Assembly: GCF_001956315.1 (NCBI RefSeq)
Contig: NZ_KV887143.1
Span: 215,654 to 279,653 of the forward strand
Direction: 5' to 3'
Source: Sphingomonas montana
GTDB taxonomy: Bacteria; Pseudomonadota; Alphaproteobacteria; Sphingomonadales; Sphingomonadaceae
Length of the DNA stretch: 64,000 bases
Shown here piece after piece: positions 39,909-49,654 of the stretch. Every line of letters begins with the position of its first letter. The stretch's first letter is position 1. The notes beneath the pieces were generated by a model. The model saw nothing but the letters and a program-made list of their open reading frames with translations. It was not told the origin of the DNA and searched no databases. The translations under genes were made by a program, and so were the position numbers.

Positions 39909-41758
39909 ATTCGACACCGCTGGTCGCCCTCGTCGGAAACCCCAATGCCGGCAAGAGCGCGCTGTTCAACGCGCTGACCGGAGCCCGCCAGAAGGTTGGC
40001 AACTATCCCGGCGTGACCGTGGAGCGAAAATCCGGGCGAATGGCGTTGCCCGATGGTCGCCCGATCGAACTGGTCGACCTGCCCGGCACGTACAGCCTGG
40101 ACCCGGCCAGCCCTGACGAGCAGGTGACGCGCGACGTGGTGGTCGGGCGGCAGGAGGGCGAGAAGTTGCCGTCCGCGCTGGTGGTCGTGCTAGACGCGAC
40201 GAACCTCGACAATCATCTGCGCTTCGCGTTGCAGCTGATCGCGCTCGGCCTGCCGGTGGTGATCGCGCTCAACATGATGGACATGGCACGGCGCGACGGG
40301 CTGACGATCGACGTCGACGCGCTGTCGAAGGCGCTGGGCGTGCCGGTGGTCGAGACGGTCGCGGTGCGGCGGCTGGGGATGGACGAACTCAAGACCGCGC
40401 TGGCCACCGTGGTCGGCGACGGGACGCGGACGGTGCGCGCAGGTGCGCCGCCGGAACATGACATCGTCACGCTGCAACGCCGCGCCCGCGCGATTGCGGT
40501 GGCGGCGACGCGGGAGGAGAGCCTGGCGCGTGCCTGGACGCACCGGCTGGACGCGGTGGCGCTGCATCCGGTCAGCGGGCCGATCGTGCTGGCGGTGATC
40601 CTGTTCGTGATGTTCCAGGCGGTGTTCGCCTGGTCCGAGGCGCCGATCGGCTGGATCGAGGCCGGGTTCGTGGCGGCGCAGGATGCGGTCGGCGCGGTGC
40701 TGCCGACGGGTATCCTGCGGTCTCTGCTGGTCGACGGGGTGATCGCGGGCGTGGGGTCCGTACTGGTGTTCCTGCCGCAGATCCTGATCCTGTTCCTGTT
40801 CATCCTGCTGCTGGAGGCGTCGGGGTACATGGTGCGCGCCGCGTTCCTGATGGACCGGTTGATGGCGGGCGTCGGGCTGTCGGGACGGGCGTTCATCCCG
40901 CTGCTGTCGTCGTTCGCCTGCGCGATTCCGGGCATCATGGCGACGCGGACGATCGACGATCCGAAGGACCGGCTGACGACGATCCTGATCGCGCCGCTGA
41001 TGACCTGTTCGGCGCGGCTGCCGGTCTATGCCGTCATCATCGGGGCGTTCATTCCGGCGCGCGACGTGGGGCTGGGCGTCGGGTTGCAGGGGCTGGTGCT
41101 GTTCGGGCTGTACGTGACCGGGATCGTGTCGGCGATGATCGCGGCGTTCGTCATCCGCCGGACGATTGCGAAGGGCGAGAGCGCGGGCTTCATGATGGAG
41201 ATGCCGCGCTACCAGATGCCGGTGATCCGCGACGTGGCGATCGGGCTGATGCAGCGTGCGTGGATCTTCCTGCACCGCGCGGGCACGCTGATCCTGCTGG
41301 CGACCGTCCTACTCTGGGCACTGCTGAGCTTTCCGCAATCGCCGACCGGGCGCGATCAGGTGCGCTATTCCGCCGCCGGGCGGATCGCGAGCGGGCTGGA
41401 GACGATCGTTCGCCCGATCGGGTTCAACCACGAGATCGCGCTGGCGATCATCCCGGCAATGGCGGCGCGCGAGGTGGCGGTGTCGGCGCTGGCGACCGTC
41501 TATGCGATCGAGGGCGGGGACGAGGTGCAGACCGAGCGGTCGCTGGTCGGGCGGTTGCGCGGTCGCTGGTCGCTGCCGACCGCGCTGGCGTTCCTGATGT
41601 GGTTCGTGTTCGCGCCGCAGTGCCTGTCGACGATCGCGGTGATCCGGCGGGAGACCAATGGTTGGAAGTGGCCGCTTTTCAGCTTGGCCTATCTGTTCGG
41701 GCTGGCCTATCTGGCGGCAGGATTCACGTTCTGGGCGGCAACGGCGCTCGGACTATAG
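39905..41758 (+). CDS. feoB: Ferrous iron transporter FeoB
   Basis: Inner-membrane Fe(II) transporter of 617 residues, GTG start overlapping feoA. The G-protein domain has G1 GNPNAGKS (11-18), G3 [10 protein letters not shown] and G4 NMMD, followed by the helical GDI-like region and the membrane part with two Gate motifs (including [18 protein letters not shown]). At 617 residues it is shorter than E. coli FeoB but within the range of alphaproteobacterial members. No feoC follows; ssb is next. Confidence 0.95.
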   Translation: MNSTPLVALVGNPNAGKSALFNALTGARQKVGNYPGVTVERKSGRMALPDGRPIELVDLPGTYSLDPASPDEQVTRDVVVGRQEGEKLPSALVVVLDATNLDNHLRFALQLIALGLPVVIALNMMDMARRDGLTIDVDALSKALGVPVVETVAVRRLGMDELKTALATVVGDGTRTVRAGAPPEHDIVTLQRRARAIAVAATREESLARAWTHRLDAVALHPVSGPIVLAVILFVMFQAVFAWSEAPIGWIEAGFVAAQDAVGAVLPTGILRSLLVDGVIAGVGSVLVFLPQILILFLFILLLEASGYMVRAAFLMDRLMAGVGLSGRAFIPLLSSFACAIPGIMATRTIDDPKDRLTTILIAPLMTCSARLPVYAVIIGAFIPARDVGLGVGLQGLVLFGLYVTGIVSAMIAAFVIRRTIAKGESAGFMMEMPRYQMPVIRDVAIGLMQRAWIFLHRAGTLILLATVLLWALLSFPQSPTGRDQVRYSAAGRIASGLETIVRPIGFNHEIALAIIPAMAAREVAVSALATVYAIEGGDEVQTERSLVGRLRGRWSLPTALAFLMWFVFAPQCLSTIAVIRRETNGWKWPLFSLAYLFGLAYLAAGFTFWAATALGL

Positions 41759-41769
41759 GAGCGGCCCCC

Positions 41770-42312
41770 ATGGCAGGCGTCAACAAGGTCATCATCGTCG
41801 GCAATCTGGGTGCGGACCCGACGTCGAAGAGTTTCCAGAACGGCGGCAAGGTCGTCAATCTGCGTATCGCCACGTCCGACACGTGGAAGGACAAGAATAC
41901 CGGCGAGCGCAAGGAGAAGACCGAATGGCATTCGGTGGCGATCTTCTCCGAACCGCTGGGCCGCGTGGCGGAGCAATATCTGCGCAAGGGCAGCAAGGTC
42001 TATATCGAAGGCAAGCTGGCGACGCGGAAGTGGCAGGACCCGCAGGGCAACGACCGCTATTCGACCGAGATCGTGCTGCAGGGCTTCGACGGGCAGCTGG
42101 TGATGCTCGACGGCCGCGGTGAAGGCGGCGGCGGTGGCGGCGCGCGCGGTGGTTCCGGCGGCGGCGACGAGTGGGGCGCCGGTGGTGGCGGCTACAACGA
42201 CGGCGGGAACGGTGGTTCCGGCGGCGGTGCGCGGGGCGGGTCCTCGTCCAGCGGCGGATCGCGGACGTCGAGCGCGTTCGACAGCGATCTGGATGATGAC
42301 GTTCCGTTCTGA
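41770..42312 (+). CDS. ssb: Single-stranded DNA-binding protein
   Basis: A 180-residue SSB with an OB-fold (1-110), a Gly-rich linker (about 117-160) and the acidic tip DDDVPF that binds replication and repair partners. Start at 41770 is 11 bases after the feoB stop. The Gly-rich linker is longer than in E. coli but common in sphingomonads. Confidence 0.96.
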   Translation: MAGVNKVIIVGNLGADPTSKSFQNGGKVVNLRIATSDTWKDKNTGERKEKTEWHSVAIFSEPLGRVAEQYLRKGSKVYIEGKLATRKWQDPQGNDRYSTEIVLQGFDGQLVMLDGRGEGGGGGGARGGSGGGDEWGAGGGGYNDGGNGGSGGGARGGSSSSGGSRTSSAFDSDLDDDVPF

Positions 42313-42349
42313 GTCCGTCTTCCCACCGCGATCCGCTTACCCTGACTAG

Positions 42350-42560
42350 GGGCTGAGCTTGTCGAGGGCTCGTATCGAAGGGGCTGTGCGCCATGCTTCG
42401 ATGCAAGCCCTCGATATGCGCCGATGGGCGCTACTCGGTCTTTACGCAGCACGAACGAGGTTGGGGGGCGTAGTTTGTGTGCTGTTGCGCGGCCCTGGTC
42501 TGCGATTGTCGCGGACCTTGCGGAGCGTTCTCGACAGGCTCGAACCGAACGGGTTGGGGT
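42350..42560. repeat. R3 repeat cluster between ssb and the M28 peptidase gene
   Basis: Several R3 arms, including GCTTGTCGAGGGCTCG, a paired GCCCTCGATATGCGCC and TTCTCGACAGGCTCGAACCG at 42529-42548, between convergent genes. No ORF with coding character is present in the gap. Confidence 0.65.
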
Positions 42561-42601
42561 TCGGTTTGGCCAGGCGAAAGTGCGCGCCTTTCGCCTTCCG
42601 C

Positions 42602-43897
42602 TTACCGCCGCGGTGCAGCGCCGGCGAAGGTGACGACGCTTTCCGCGCCCCCGGCCGCCAGCGAAGAGACGCCGAAGAATGTGTCGTCGATGTTGATGTT
42701 CTTCAGGACCAGCGTGGTCGAGCCTGCCGGCACGTCGCGGTGGTCGGTCCAGTCGGGCTTGTCGGCGCGGCGGTAGCGGATGCGGTAGCCGGCGGCGGCC
42801 GGGACGGGGGACCAGGCAACCGTCGTGTCCGCTTTCAGCGCGCCGGCGATGGTGACGCCGGTGGGTGCTGCGGGGGCGGTGGCCAGTTCGCGGGCGACCG
42901 CGAGGTTGAGCGCCGTCACTTTCGCCAGATAGGGGAAGTCGACGCCGTCGATCGTGTCGCCGAAGCGGGTGTCGCCTTCGGTGCGCAGGTCCTGATGCTG
43001 GCGGTCGTAATTTTCGACCGCCTCGCTGAACCGCACGGCGGGGTAGCCGGCTTCCAGGAACGGGGTCTGGTCGCCGCCGCGGCCGAAGCGGTCGGGGCGG
43101 TGGACGGTGACGACCTCCAGTGCGGCGGCGTTCGGCGTGCCGACGCGGCGAACGAGTTTGGCGAGCGCGCGCGAGGGGCCGTCATCCTCCGCGCCGATCT
43201 GGCGCATCGTTTTCGCGGCGGGCAGGTCGGCGGCGGCGGACAGGCTTTCGCTGAACACCCGGACGCGGTTGGCGACATGATCGCCGCCCTGGCCGTGAGT
43301 GTTGCCGACGATGTCGTTGTTAAGGACGCCGGCGATCTGCCAGCCGCGCTGGGTGGCGAGGTCGGCGAGGAGCTTGCCGCCCCACAGTCCCTGTTCCTCG
43401 CCCGACAGCAACGCGTAGACGATGGTGGCGGGAAAGCGTTCTTTCGACAGGATGCGCGCGGCCTCCAGCACCAGCGCGCTGCCCGATGCGTCGTCGTTCG
43501 CGCCGGGGGCGTCGGCGGTGGCGTTCATGACGTCGGAGACGCGGCTGTCGATATGGCCCTGGATGATGATGACGCGGTTGGGGTCGTTCGTCCCGCGCTG
43601 GATGGCGATGACGTCCTCGACCATCACGCCGTCGGGCGCGCGGGGGCCGTCGAACCGCTGCGACGGGCGTTCGACGATCAGGCAGTTGCCGCACGCCCGC
43701 GAAATGGCGGCGAAGCGCCCGGCGCCCCAGGTCCGCGCCGCCCCGATGCCGCGTGCCGGATCGGTCGCGGACGATAGCGTATGGCGCGTGCCGAATGCGA
43801 CCAGCGCGGCGATCGACGTTCGTAGTTCGACCGGATCGGGCGCGGGGCCGGCGGCGATGAGCGGAAGGGCGGCGGCGGCGAGCAGGAGATATTTCAT
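42602..43897 (-). CDS. Secreted M28-family metallopeptidase with a C-terminal Fn3-type domain
   Basis: A 431-residue exported aminopeptidase (signal MKYLLLAAAALPLIAAG). Zinc ligands are visible as GHIDSR, ANDDASGSA and SGEEQGLWGG, and the region around HRPDRFGRGGDQTPF is M28-like. Residues about 337-430 resemble a fibronectin type III module (TVAWSPVPAAAGYRIRYRR). It likely trims peptides in the periplasm or outside the cell. Confidence 0.88.
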   Translation of the reverse strand: MKYLLLAAAALPLIAAGPAPDPVELRTSIAALVAFGTRHTLSSATDPARGIGAARTWGAGRFAAISRACGNCLIVERPSQRFDGPRAPDGVMVEDVIAIQRGTNDPNRVIIIQGHIDSRVSDVMNATADAPGANDDASGSALVLEAARILSKERFPATIVYALLSGEEQGLWGGKLLADLATQRGWQIAGVLNNDIVGNTHGQGGDHVANRVRVFSESLSAAADLPAAKTMRQIGAEDDGPSRALAKLVRRVGTPNAAALEVVTVHRPDRFGRGGDQTPFLEAGYPAVRFSEAVENYDRQHQDLRTEGDTRFGDTIDGVDFPYLAKVTALNLAVARELATAPAAPTGVTIAGALKADTTVAWSPVPAAAGYRIRYRRADKPDWTDHRDVPAGSTTLVLKNINIDDTFFGVSSLAAGGAESVVTFAGAAPRR

Positions 43898-43958
43898 CGT
43901 CCGACAGGGTGCGCAGGGCGGCGGCAGGGGTCAACCCCCGTACTGCCGCCCGTTCGGG

Positions 43959-44207
43959 TCAGGCGCGCGGCGTTGCCGGCTTCGGTGCCTTGCCGGGCTT
44001 TCGATTGACGTAGAGCAAGGCGGCCACGATCGCCGCCGATCCGATGCCGACCGCCGCGCCCGTGATCAGTCGCGAGCGGTCCTCACCGGCCGCCTGGGCT
44101 TTTTCTGTCTGCGCCTTCGGTGTCGGGGTGGCATCAGGCGGCTGGGGTGCCGGATGGGACGGGAAGGGCGCGATCGATGCTTCCGGAACAGGCGGGGTAT
44201 GCGACAT
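43959..44207 (-). CDS. Small membrane protein of unknown function
   Basis: An 82-residue protein. The N-terminal half is Pro-rich (SIAPFPSHPAPQPPDATPTP) and a hydrophobic segment lies at about 48-66, followed by a basic tail. The ATG at 44207 has AAGGA eight bases upstream. Not recognised. Confidence 0.6.
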   Translation of the reverse strand: MSHTPPVPEASIAPFPSHPAPQPPDATPTPKAQTEKAQAAGEDRSRLITGAAVGIGSAAIVAALLYVNRKPGKAPKPATPRA

Positions 44208-44416
44208 CGGGCGATCCTTCTTCCATGACAATGGCGTGACAACGTGGGCGACGCGCTGCGGTTCAATCGCGGCCGCATGCTGTCCGGGTGCCATAGCCGA
44301 GCGATGGTGGCGCGTGCCGTCAGGTCGCTTGCGTTAGCCGAGCGGTTCGTCGCAGGAGGGGCGGGCCTTCGTCGTGCAGGCGCAAGCGCGGTGGGCAAAC
44401 AGGAGTATGACGGGCG

Positions 44417-45424
44417 ATGCGCATCACGATCCGCGACGTATCCGAAGCGGCCGGCGTGTCGTTCAAGACCGTGTCGCGCGTGCTGAACAAGGAACGTCAT
44501 GTCCGCCCCGCCACGCGTGAGCGGGTGGAAGCGGCGATGAAGGCGCTGAATTTCCGGCCAAGCTATGCCGCGCGGGCGCTGGCGGGGGCGCGCTCGTTCC
44601 AGATCGCGCTGATCTACGACAATCCCAGCCCTTATTATGTCCACACCATCCAGATGGGCGTGCGGGCGCGGTGCATGGAGGACCGGATCCGGATGATCGT
44701 GCAGCCATGCGACCTGGCGTCGCCGGGGTTGGCGGCCGAAATCGGTGGGCTGGTCGACGAGACGCATGTCGACGGGGTGATCCTGGCGCCGCCGCTGGGC
44801 GATATCGCCGCGGTGACCGCCGAACTGGAACGCCGCGGCGTGCCCTATGTCCGGATCACGCCGGGGGACCCGACCGTAGCGGAGGCCCGCGTGACGATGG
44901 ACGATGCGGGGGCGGCGGCGCGGATGACGCGCCACCTGATCGACCTAGGCCATGTCCGGATCGGGTTCGTGACCGGTCCGGCCGGCCATGTTTCCGCGCA
45001 GCGCCGGCTGGAGGGATACCGGTCCGCGCTGGCAGAGGCGGGGATCGCAGCGGAGGCGGGGCTGATGGCCGCGGGCGGTTTCGATTTCGAGACGGGCGAG
45101 GCGGCGGCCGGTGCGCTGCTGGATGCAGCAGCGCCGCCGACCGCGATCTTCGCGAGCAACGACGACATGGCGGCGGGTGCGCTGGCCGCTGCCCATGCGC
45201 GCGGGATCGCGGTGCCGGACGCGCTGTCGATCGCGGGGTTCGACGATATCGACCTGGCGCGTGCGGTGTGGCCGCCGCTGACCACGATCCGTCAGCCGAT
45301 CCATGCACTGGCCTATGCCGCGGCGGACATGTTGCTGGATACGGATGGCAGCGGCGGGGCGGGGGCCGTGCCGGATTATGAACTGGTCGTGCGGGGATCG
45401 ACAGGAGTTCGTCGGGCGGAGTGA
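44417..45424 (+). CDS. LacI-family transcriptional regulator
   Basis: A 335-residue repressor-type protein. The N-terminal HTH reads TIRDVSEAAGVSFKTVSRVLN and the hinge follows at about 46-58. The periplasmic-binding-type domain has GFDDIDLARAVWPPLTTIRQP. LacI proteins usually control a sugar-use operon; none is adjacent, so its target is not visible here. It is divergent from a small membrane protein gene. Confidence 0.9.
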   Translation: MRITIRDVSEAAGVSFKTVSRVLNKERHVRPATRERVEAAMKALNFRPSYAARALAGARSFQIALIYDNPSPYYVHTIQMGVRARCMEDRIRMIVQPCDLASPGLAAEIGGLVDETHVDGVILAPPLGDIAAVTAELERRGVPYVRITPGDPTVAEARVTMDDAGAAARMTRHLIDLGHVRIGFVTGPAGHVSAQRRLEGYRSALAEAGIAAEAGLMAAGGFDFETGEAAAGALLDAAAPPTAIFASNDDMAAGALAAAHARGIAVPDALSIAGFDDIDLARAVWPPLTTIRQPIHALAYAAADMLLDTDGSGGAGAVPDYELVVRGSTGVRRAE

Positions 45425-45434
45425 GTTTCGGCTG

Positions 45435-45610
45435 AAACCGTTTGGTTCGAGCCTGTTGAGAACTGGGCGAGTTCTCGACAAGCTCGAACCGAGCAGGGGG
45501 AGGGGGGCTGGTTGTAGCTTCAGGTGTGGTGCAGGAGGCGGCGCTGGCTTCTTGGCTTCGCTCGAAGGGTCCCTCGACTTCGCTCGGGATGAGCGGGGTT
45601 TGGAACCTGC
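45435..45610. repeat. R3 repeat cluster between the LacI regulator and scfR
   Basis: R3 arms TTCTCGACAAGCTCGAACCG and CTTCGCTCGAAGGGTCCCTC with CGACTTCGCTCGGGATGAG, between convergent genes. No coding signal. Confidence 0.65.
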
Positions 45611-45617
45611 AACCCCC

Positions 45618-47105
45618 TCAAAGGACCCGGTACGGGACCACTTCGCGGACGTCCGGGTTGATGGCGATGGCGCGATCGGCGGGGGGAAAGGCGCGCTGGT
45701 CGCAGTCGGGGCGCGGGCAGAGGCGGCAGCTGATACCGATCGGAGTGGGGGTGGCGCCGATGCCGTCGGCGTAGATGAATTCGGCGGCCTGGGTCGCCTC
45801 GCAACCGAGTGCCACGGCGTAGCGGCGGGGCGCGCGGGCGAAGCTGCCGCTGGGTTTGACGAGGCCCTTGGCCATCGAGACGTAGCGCACACCGTCGGGC
45901 GTTTCGGCAAGCTGGACGAGGATGCGGTCGGGGATCGCGACCGCTTCGTGGACGATCCAGAGCGGACAGGCGCCGCCGAAGCGGGCGAATTGCAGCCGGG
46001 TCGCGCTGTGTCGCTTGGTGATGTTGCCCGCCATGTCGACGCGGCAGAAGAAGACGGGGATGCCGCGCTGGCCGGGGCGTTGCAGCGTGGACAGGCGGTG
46101 GCAGGCCTGTTCGAAGCTGACGTCGAACCGCTGACAGAGCCGGTCGATATCGTGGCGGGTGGCGCGCGCAGCGCGCGCGAAGCGGGCGTAGGGCATCAGG
46201 AGCGCGCCGGCCGCATGGTTGGCCAGACCGATGGCGAGCAGCGGGCGCGCGGCGGGGCTGATGTCCGCGTCCGCGACGATGGCGGCGATGGTGTCGGCTT
46301 GTGCCGCGGCGGCGATCTGGTGGGCGAGCAGGAAGCGGCGGCTTTCGTGTGGGAGCGCGCGGTTGAGGGTCAGGGTGCGCGCGGCGGGATCGTAGCGGCG
46401 CATGGGGGCGTCGGCGTGCGGGCTGTGGCGGACCTGGATTTCGAGATCGGCCAGATGGGCAATGATGGCGGAGATGGTGGGGGTTTCGGACTCGCTCGTC
46501 GTGTCGAACGGGCGTGCGGCGTGGTCCGGGGTCACGGTCGGGCGAAGTGATAATGGATCCCGACTTTCGTCAGGATGACTGGGAGAAGGACCGATCAGGT
46601 CGTCCGCGGTGCGTTCGGCGGCGCGGTCGAGCAGGTCGACATAGTTGCCGGCCGCGTGGAACCAGTCGCGCACCTCTTCCCAGGGCAGGCGGGCGGTGGT
46701 GGCGAGGCCGGAGGCGGTGGCTTCGTCGGCGATCTGGCGGCGTTCCTCGGCCGCGCGCCAGGCGGCGTGGAGTGCCAGGAAGCGATCGGCGAGCGCGGGC
46801 GTCTGTTCGGCGGTGCGGGCGAGGCCTTCGGTGGAGCCGAGGGCGGCGAGGACGGGGTCGGCGAATGCATCGGCGAGGGCGGCACGGCGGCGGGCGGGGG
46901 CATCGTCGTCCTCCTGCCAGTCGAGCGGGAAGTGGCGGGCCAGCGCGGCGGCGACGGTGGCCGTGACGGGGCGGTCGTCGTTTTCGAGTTGCGAGAGGTA
47001 GCTGACCGAGACACCGAGGCGCTGGGCCATGGCGGCCTGGCCGAGGGCTGCCGAGCGGCGGAGGGTCTTGAGGGTCTGGCCTGCGAAGCGGCGGGGGGTG
47101 GGCAT
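45618..47105 (-). CDS. Short-chain fatty acyl transcriptional regulator (ScfR/PrpR-like)
   Basis: A 495-residue regulator of the ScfR type, divergent from pccB. An N-terminal Xre helix-turn-helix (about 13-62, QAAMAQRLGVSVSYLSQLEN) is followed by the IrrE-like and ScfR C-terminal region with CRLCPRPDCDQRAFPP near the end. Such proteins in actinobacteria (RamB, PrpR) respond to acyl-CoA and control acetate and propionate genes; by position this one should control pccB and its partners. In the middle (about 173-190) the protein carries an R1-encoded stretch, PSHPDESRDPLSL, that should not belong to the fold. The frame remains open. Confidence 0.88.
   Translation of the reverse strand: MPTPRRFAGQTLKTLRRSAALGQAAMAQRLGVSVSYLSQLENDDRPVTATVAAALARHFPLDWQEDDDAPARRRAALADAFADPVLAALGSTEGLARTAEQTPALADRFLALHAAWRAAEERRQIADEATASGLATTARLPWEEVRDWFHAAGNYVDLLDRAAERTADDLIGPSPSHPDESRDPLSLRPTVTPDHAARPFDTTSESETPTISAIIAHLADLEIQVRHSPHADAPMRRYDPAARTLTLNRALPHESRRFLLAHQIAAAAQADTIAAIVADADISPAARPLLAIGLANHAAGALLMPYARFARAARATRHDIDRLCQRFDVSFEQACHRLSTLQRPGQRGIPVFFCRVDMAGNITKRHSATRLQFARFGGACPLWIVHEAVAIPDRILVQLAETPDGVRYVSMAKGLVKPSGSFARAPRRYAVALGCEATQAAEFIYADGIGATPTPIGISCRLCPRPDCDQRAFPPADRAIAINPDVREVVPYRVL
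46542..46589. repeat. R1 repeat inside the scfR coding region
   Basis: GTGATAATGGATCCCGAC with its inverted half TCGTCAGGATGACTGG, as in the intergenic R1 copies, lies in frame inside scfR and encodes about 16 residues between the N-terminal and C-terminal regions. Confidence 0.85.
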
Positions 47106-47133
47106 TTTCTTGTCCTGGCTTTCTTCTTTCCCC

Positions 47134-47253
47134 CCTCCCTTTCAAGGGAGGGGTTGGGGGTGGGTGCTACCGGGTTGTTTGGTGTGACGGCCGTGGAGCC
47201 CGCACTGCCCGTCATTCCCCACCCCCCGACCCCCTCCCCTGAAGGGGAGGGGG
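47134..47253. repeat. R4 inverted repeat in the scfR/pccB gap
   Basis: CCCCTCCCTTTCAAGGGAGG at the left and CCCTCCCCTGAAGGGGAGGG at the right form two strong hairpins about 60 bases apart. Close copy of the element at 50460. It lies in the divergent promoter region, upstream of the proposed ScfR sites. Confidence 0.75.
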
Positions 47254-47270
47254 AGCAAGAAGATCTATTA

Positions 47271-47311
47271 TGCAAACTCGCGCTTCGCAACTTTGCAAGT
47301 TCACATTTGCG
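47271..47311. promoter_or_regulatory. Candidate ScfR/RamB-type binding sites upstream of pccB
   Basis: TGCAAA at 47271, GCAACTTTGCAAG at 47287-47299 and ATTTGC near 47305 form a group of GCAAA/TTTGC half-sites. AACTTTGCAA resembles the RamB/PrpR half-sites of actinobacteria. Their position between divergent scfR and pccB is that expected of an operator; the match is by eye only. Confidence 0.5.
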
Positions 47312-47357
47312 TGGGCGGGCGCAGGGTGGGAGGAGGTGATCCCACAAGGAGACGAGC

Positions 47358-48890
47358 GTGCTGGCGATCCTGGAACGGTTGGAAGCGAAACGGGCGGAGG
47401 CGCGCGCGGGTGGTGGGCCGGCGCGGGTGGCGGCGCAGCATGCCAAGGGGCGGCTGACCGCGCGCGAGCGGCTGGACGTGCTGCTCGACGCCGGGTCGTT
47501 CGAGGAGCTGGACACCTATGTCGAGCATAATTGCGTCGATTTCGGCATGCAGGATCAGGTTTTTCCGGGCGACGGGGTCGTTACCGGATCGGGGACCGTC
47601 AACGGGCGGCTGGTGTTCGTCTTCAGCCAGGACTTCACGGTGTTCGGCGGGTCGCTGTCCGAACGGCATGCGCAGAAGATCTGCAAGATCATGGACATGG
47701 CGTTGAAGGTCGGCGCGCCGGTGATCGGGCTGAACGACAGCGGCGGCGCGCGCATCCAGGAGGGTGTCGCGTCGCTCGGCGGCTATGCCGAGGTGTTCCA
47801 GCGCAACGTGCTGGCATCAGGCGTGGTGCCGCAGATCTCGGTCATCATGGGGCCGTGCGCGGGGGGTGCGGTGTATTCGCCCGCGATGACCGACTTCATC
47901 TTCATGGTGAAGGATTCGAGTTACATGTTCGTCACGGGCCCCGAGGTGGTGAAGACCGTCACCAACGAAGTGGTCTCCCAAGAGGAACTGGGTGGTGCCG
48001 TGACGCACTCCACGAAGTCCGGCGTGGCCGATGTGGCTTTCGAGAACGATATCGAGACGCTGCTCGCCACGCGGGACTTCGTGGATTTCCTGCCCGCGTC
48101 GAACCGGGCGGAGCCGCCGGTGCGGCCGACGACCGACCCGTGGGACCGGATCGAACCCGCGCTCGACACGCTGATCCCCGACAGTTCGAACAAGCCGTAC
48201 GACATGCGCGAGCTGATCGCGCGGGTGGTGGACGAGGGGGATTTCTTCGAGACGCAGCCGACGCATGCGGGCAACATCCTGACCGGGTTCGGGCGGGTCG
48301 AGGGGCGCACGGTGGGCATCGTCGCGAACCAGCCGATGGTGCTGGCGGGCGTGCTCGACATCAACTCATCCAAGAAGGCCGCGCGGTTCGTGCGGTTCTG
48401 CGATGCGTTCGGCATCCCGATCCTGACGTTCGTTGACGTGCCGGGGTTCCTGCCGGGCGTGGCGCAGGAGCATAACGGGATCATCAAGCATGGCGCGAAG
48501 CTGCTGTTCGCCTATGCCGAGGCGACGGTGCCGAAGATCACGATCATCACGCGCAAGGCGTATGGCGGCGCGTACGACGTGATGGCGTCGAAGCATCTGC
48601 GCGGCGACCTGAACTATGCGTGGCCGACCGCGGAGATCGCGGTGATGGGCGCGAAGGGCGCGGTGGAGATCATCTTCCGCCGCGAGGCCGGCGACCCGGA
48701 GAAGATCGCGGAGCGGACCGCGGAATATGAGGCGCGGTTCGCCAACCCGTTCGTGGCGGCGTCCAAGGGTTTCATCGACGACGTCATCATGCCGCACGCG
48801 ACGCGGCGGCGGGTGGCGCTGGGCCTGCGCAAGCTGCGCGGCAAGGTGCTGGAGAATCCGTGGAAGAAGCATGACAATATTCCGTTGTGA
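47358..48890 (+). CDS. pccB: Propionyl-CoA carboxylase beta subunit (carboxyltransferase)
   Basis: Transfers the carboxyl group from biotin to propionyl-CoA to give methylmalonyl-CoA. 510 residues from a GTG at 47358 with AAGGAG six bases upstream. The carboxyltransferase motifs [15 protein letters not shown] and the C-terminal [11 protein letters not shown] are present. It heads the plus-strand propionate genes; its biotinylated partner pccA is seven kilobases downstream in the same direction. Family members may also use acetyl-CoA, but the mutase and epimerase next door support propionyl-CoA. Confidence 0.95.
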   Translation: MLAILERLEAKRAEARAGGGPARVAAQHAKGRLTARERLDVLLDAGSFEELDTYVEHNCVDFGMQDQVFPGDGVVTGSGTVNGRLVFVFSQDFTVFGGSLSERHAQKICKIMDMALKVGAPVIGLNDSGGARIQEGVASLGGYAEVFQRNVLASGVVPQISVIMGPCAGGAVYSPAMTDFIFMVKDSSYMFVTGPEVVKTVTNEVVSQEELGGAVTHSTKSGVADVAFENDIETLLATRDFVDFLPASNRAEPPVRPTTDPWDRIEPALDTLIPDSSNKPYDMRELIARVVDEGDFFETQPTHAGNILTGFGRVEGRTVGIVANQPMVLAGVLDINSSKKAARFVRFCDAFGIPILTFVDVPGFLPGVAQEHNGIIKHGAKLLFAYAEATVPKITIITRKAYGGAYDVMASKHLRGDLNYAWPTAEIAVMGAKGAVEIIFRREAGDPEKIAERTAEYEARFANPFVAASKGFIDDVIMPHATRRRVALGLRKLRGKVLENPWKKHDNIPL

Positions 48891-48921
48891 CGGGGGCCGA
48901 CGTGCGGTTCCGCGGCGCCGC

Positions 48922-49005
48922 CGTCATGCCGGGCTTGACCCGGCATCCAGGGTTTCCGGACGCAGTTTTTGTGACCCTGGATCCCGGATCAAGTCCGGGA
49001 TGACG
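48922..49005. repeat. R2 inverted repeat pair after pccB
   Basis: GTCATGCCGGGCTTGACCC and its counterpart GATCAAGTCCGGGATGACG flank about 35 bases. Close to the pair after gltX (34471) and that at 60632. Confidence 0.8.
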
Positions 49006-49051
49006 ATGTTGGGATGTTCGCGTTGCGGGGTTGGGATGTGGGAATGACGTC

Positions 49052-49468
49052 ATGACCATCGGTCGTTTGAACCATGTCGGGATGGCGACGCCGTCGATCG
49101 AGGCTTCGTTGGCGGTGTACCGCGACATGCTCGGCGCTGCGGTGGGGGAGCCGTTCGATCTGCCGGCACAGGGGGTTCGGGTGTGTTTCGTGGACCTGCC
49201 CAATACGCAGATCGAGTTGATCGAGCCTTTGGGGGACGCATCGCCGATCCACGGGTTTCTGCGCAAGAACCCCGCGGGTGGGCAGCATCATGTGTGTTTT
49301 GAGGTGGACGATATCGCGGTGGCGGTGGCTGACATGACCGCGAAGGGGGCGCGGGTGCTTGGGGCGCCGCGGATCGGGGCGCATGGGACTTTGGTGGTTT
49401 TTCTGCACCCGAAGGACATGGGCGGAGTGCTGGTGGAGTTGATGGAAGCGCCGGGGGCGGGGCATTGA
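49052..49468 (+). CDS. mce: Methylmalonyl-CoA epimerase
   Basis: A 138-residue VOC-fold enzyme that interconverts the (S)- and (R)-methylmalonyl-CoA isomers. Metal ligands fit LNHVGMAT, GGQHHVCFEVDD and GVLVELME. The start at 49052 gives the family N-terminus MTIGRLNHVG. It lies between pccB and the mutase, as in other propionate modules. Confidence 0.93.
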   Translation: MTIGRLNHVGMATPSIEASLAVYRDMLGAAVGEPFDLPAQGVRVCFVDLPNTQIELIEPLGDASPIHGFLRKNPAGGQHHVCFEVDDIAVAVADMTAKGARVLGAPRIGAHGTLVVFLHPKDMGGVLVELMEAPGAGH

Positions 49469-49494
49469 GCCCCGACACCTCAACGGGGCTTGTC

Positions 49495-49613
49495 CACCCG
49501 ACCCGTTTGGTTCGAGCGAGTGTCGAGCGGAGCCGAGACGCGGAGTCGAGAACTCTTCGCAGCGTTCTCGACGGGCGCATCTCGACAAGCTCGATGCTGC
49601 TCGAACCGAACGG
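49495..49613. repeat. R3 repeat between mce and the crotonase gene
   Basis: Inverted R3 arms including GTTTGGTTCGAGCGAGTGTC and its counterpart ATGCTGCTCGAACCGAACGG, spanning most of the gap between mce and the enoyl-CoA hydratase-like gene. Confidence 0.72.
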
Positions 49614-49654
49614 GTTTGGGATGGAGTGTGACGGTTATGGGAACGGACGCTGAC

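Noticed and set aside
37611..39917. 768-codon minus-strand ORF as one long protein
   Set aside because: Only the part from 38699 down encodes the Old Yellow Enzyme; the upstream part is antisense to coq9 and lacks features.
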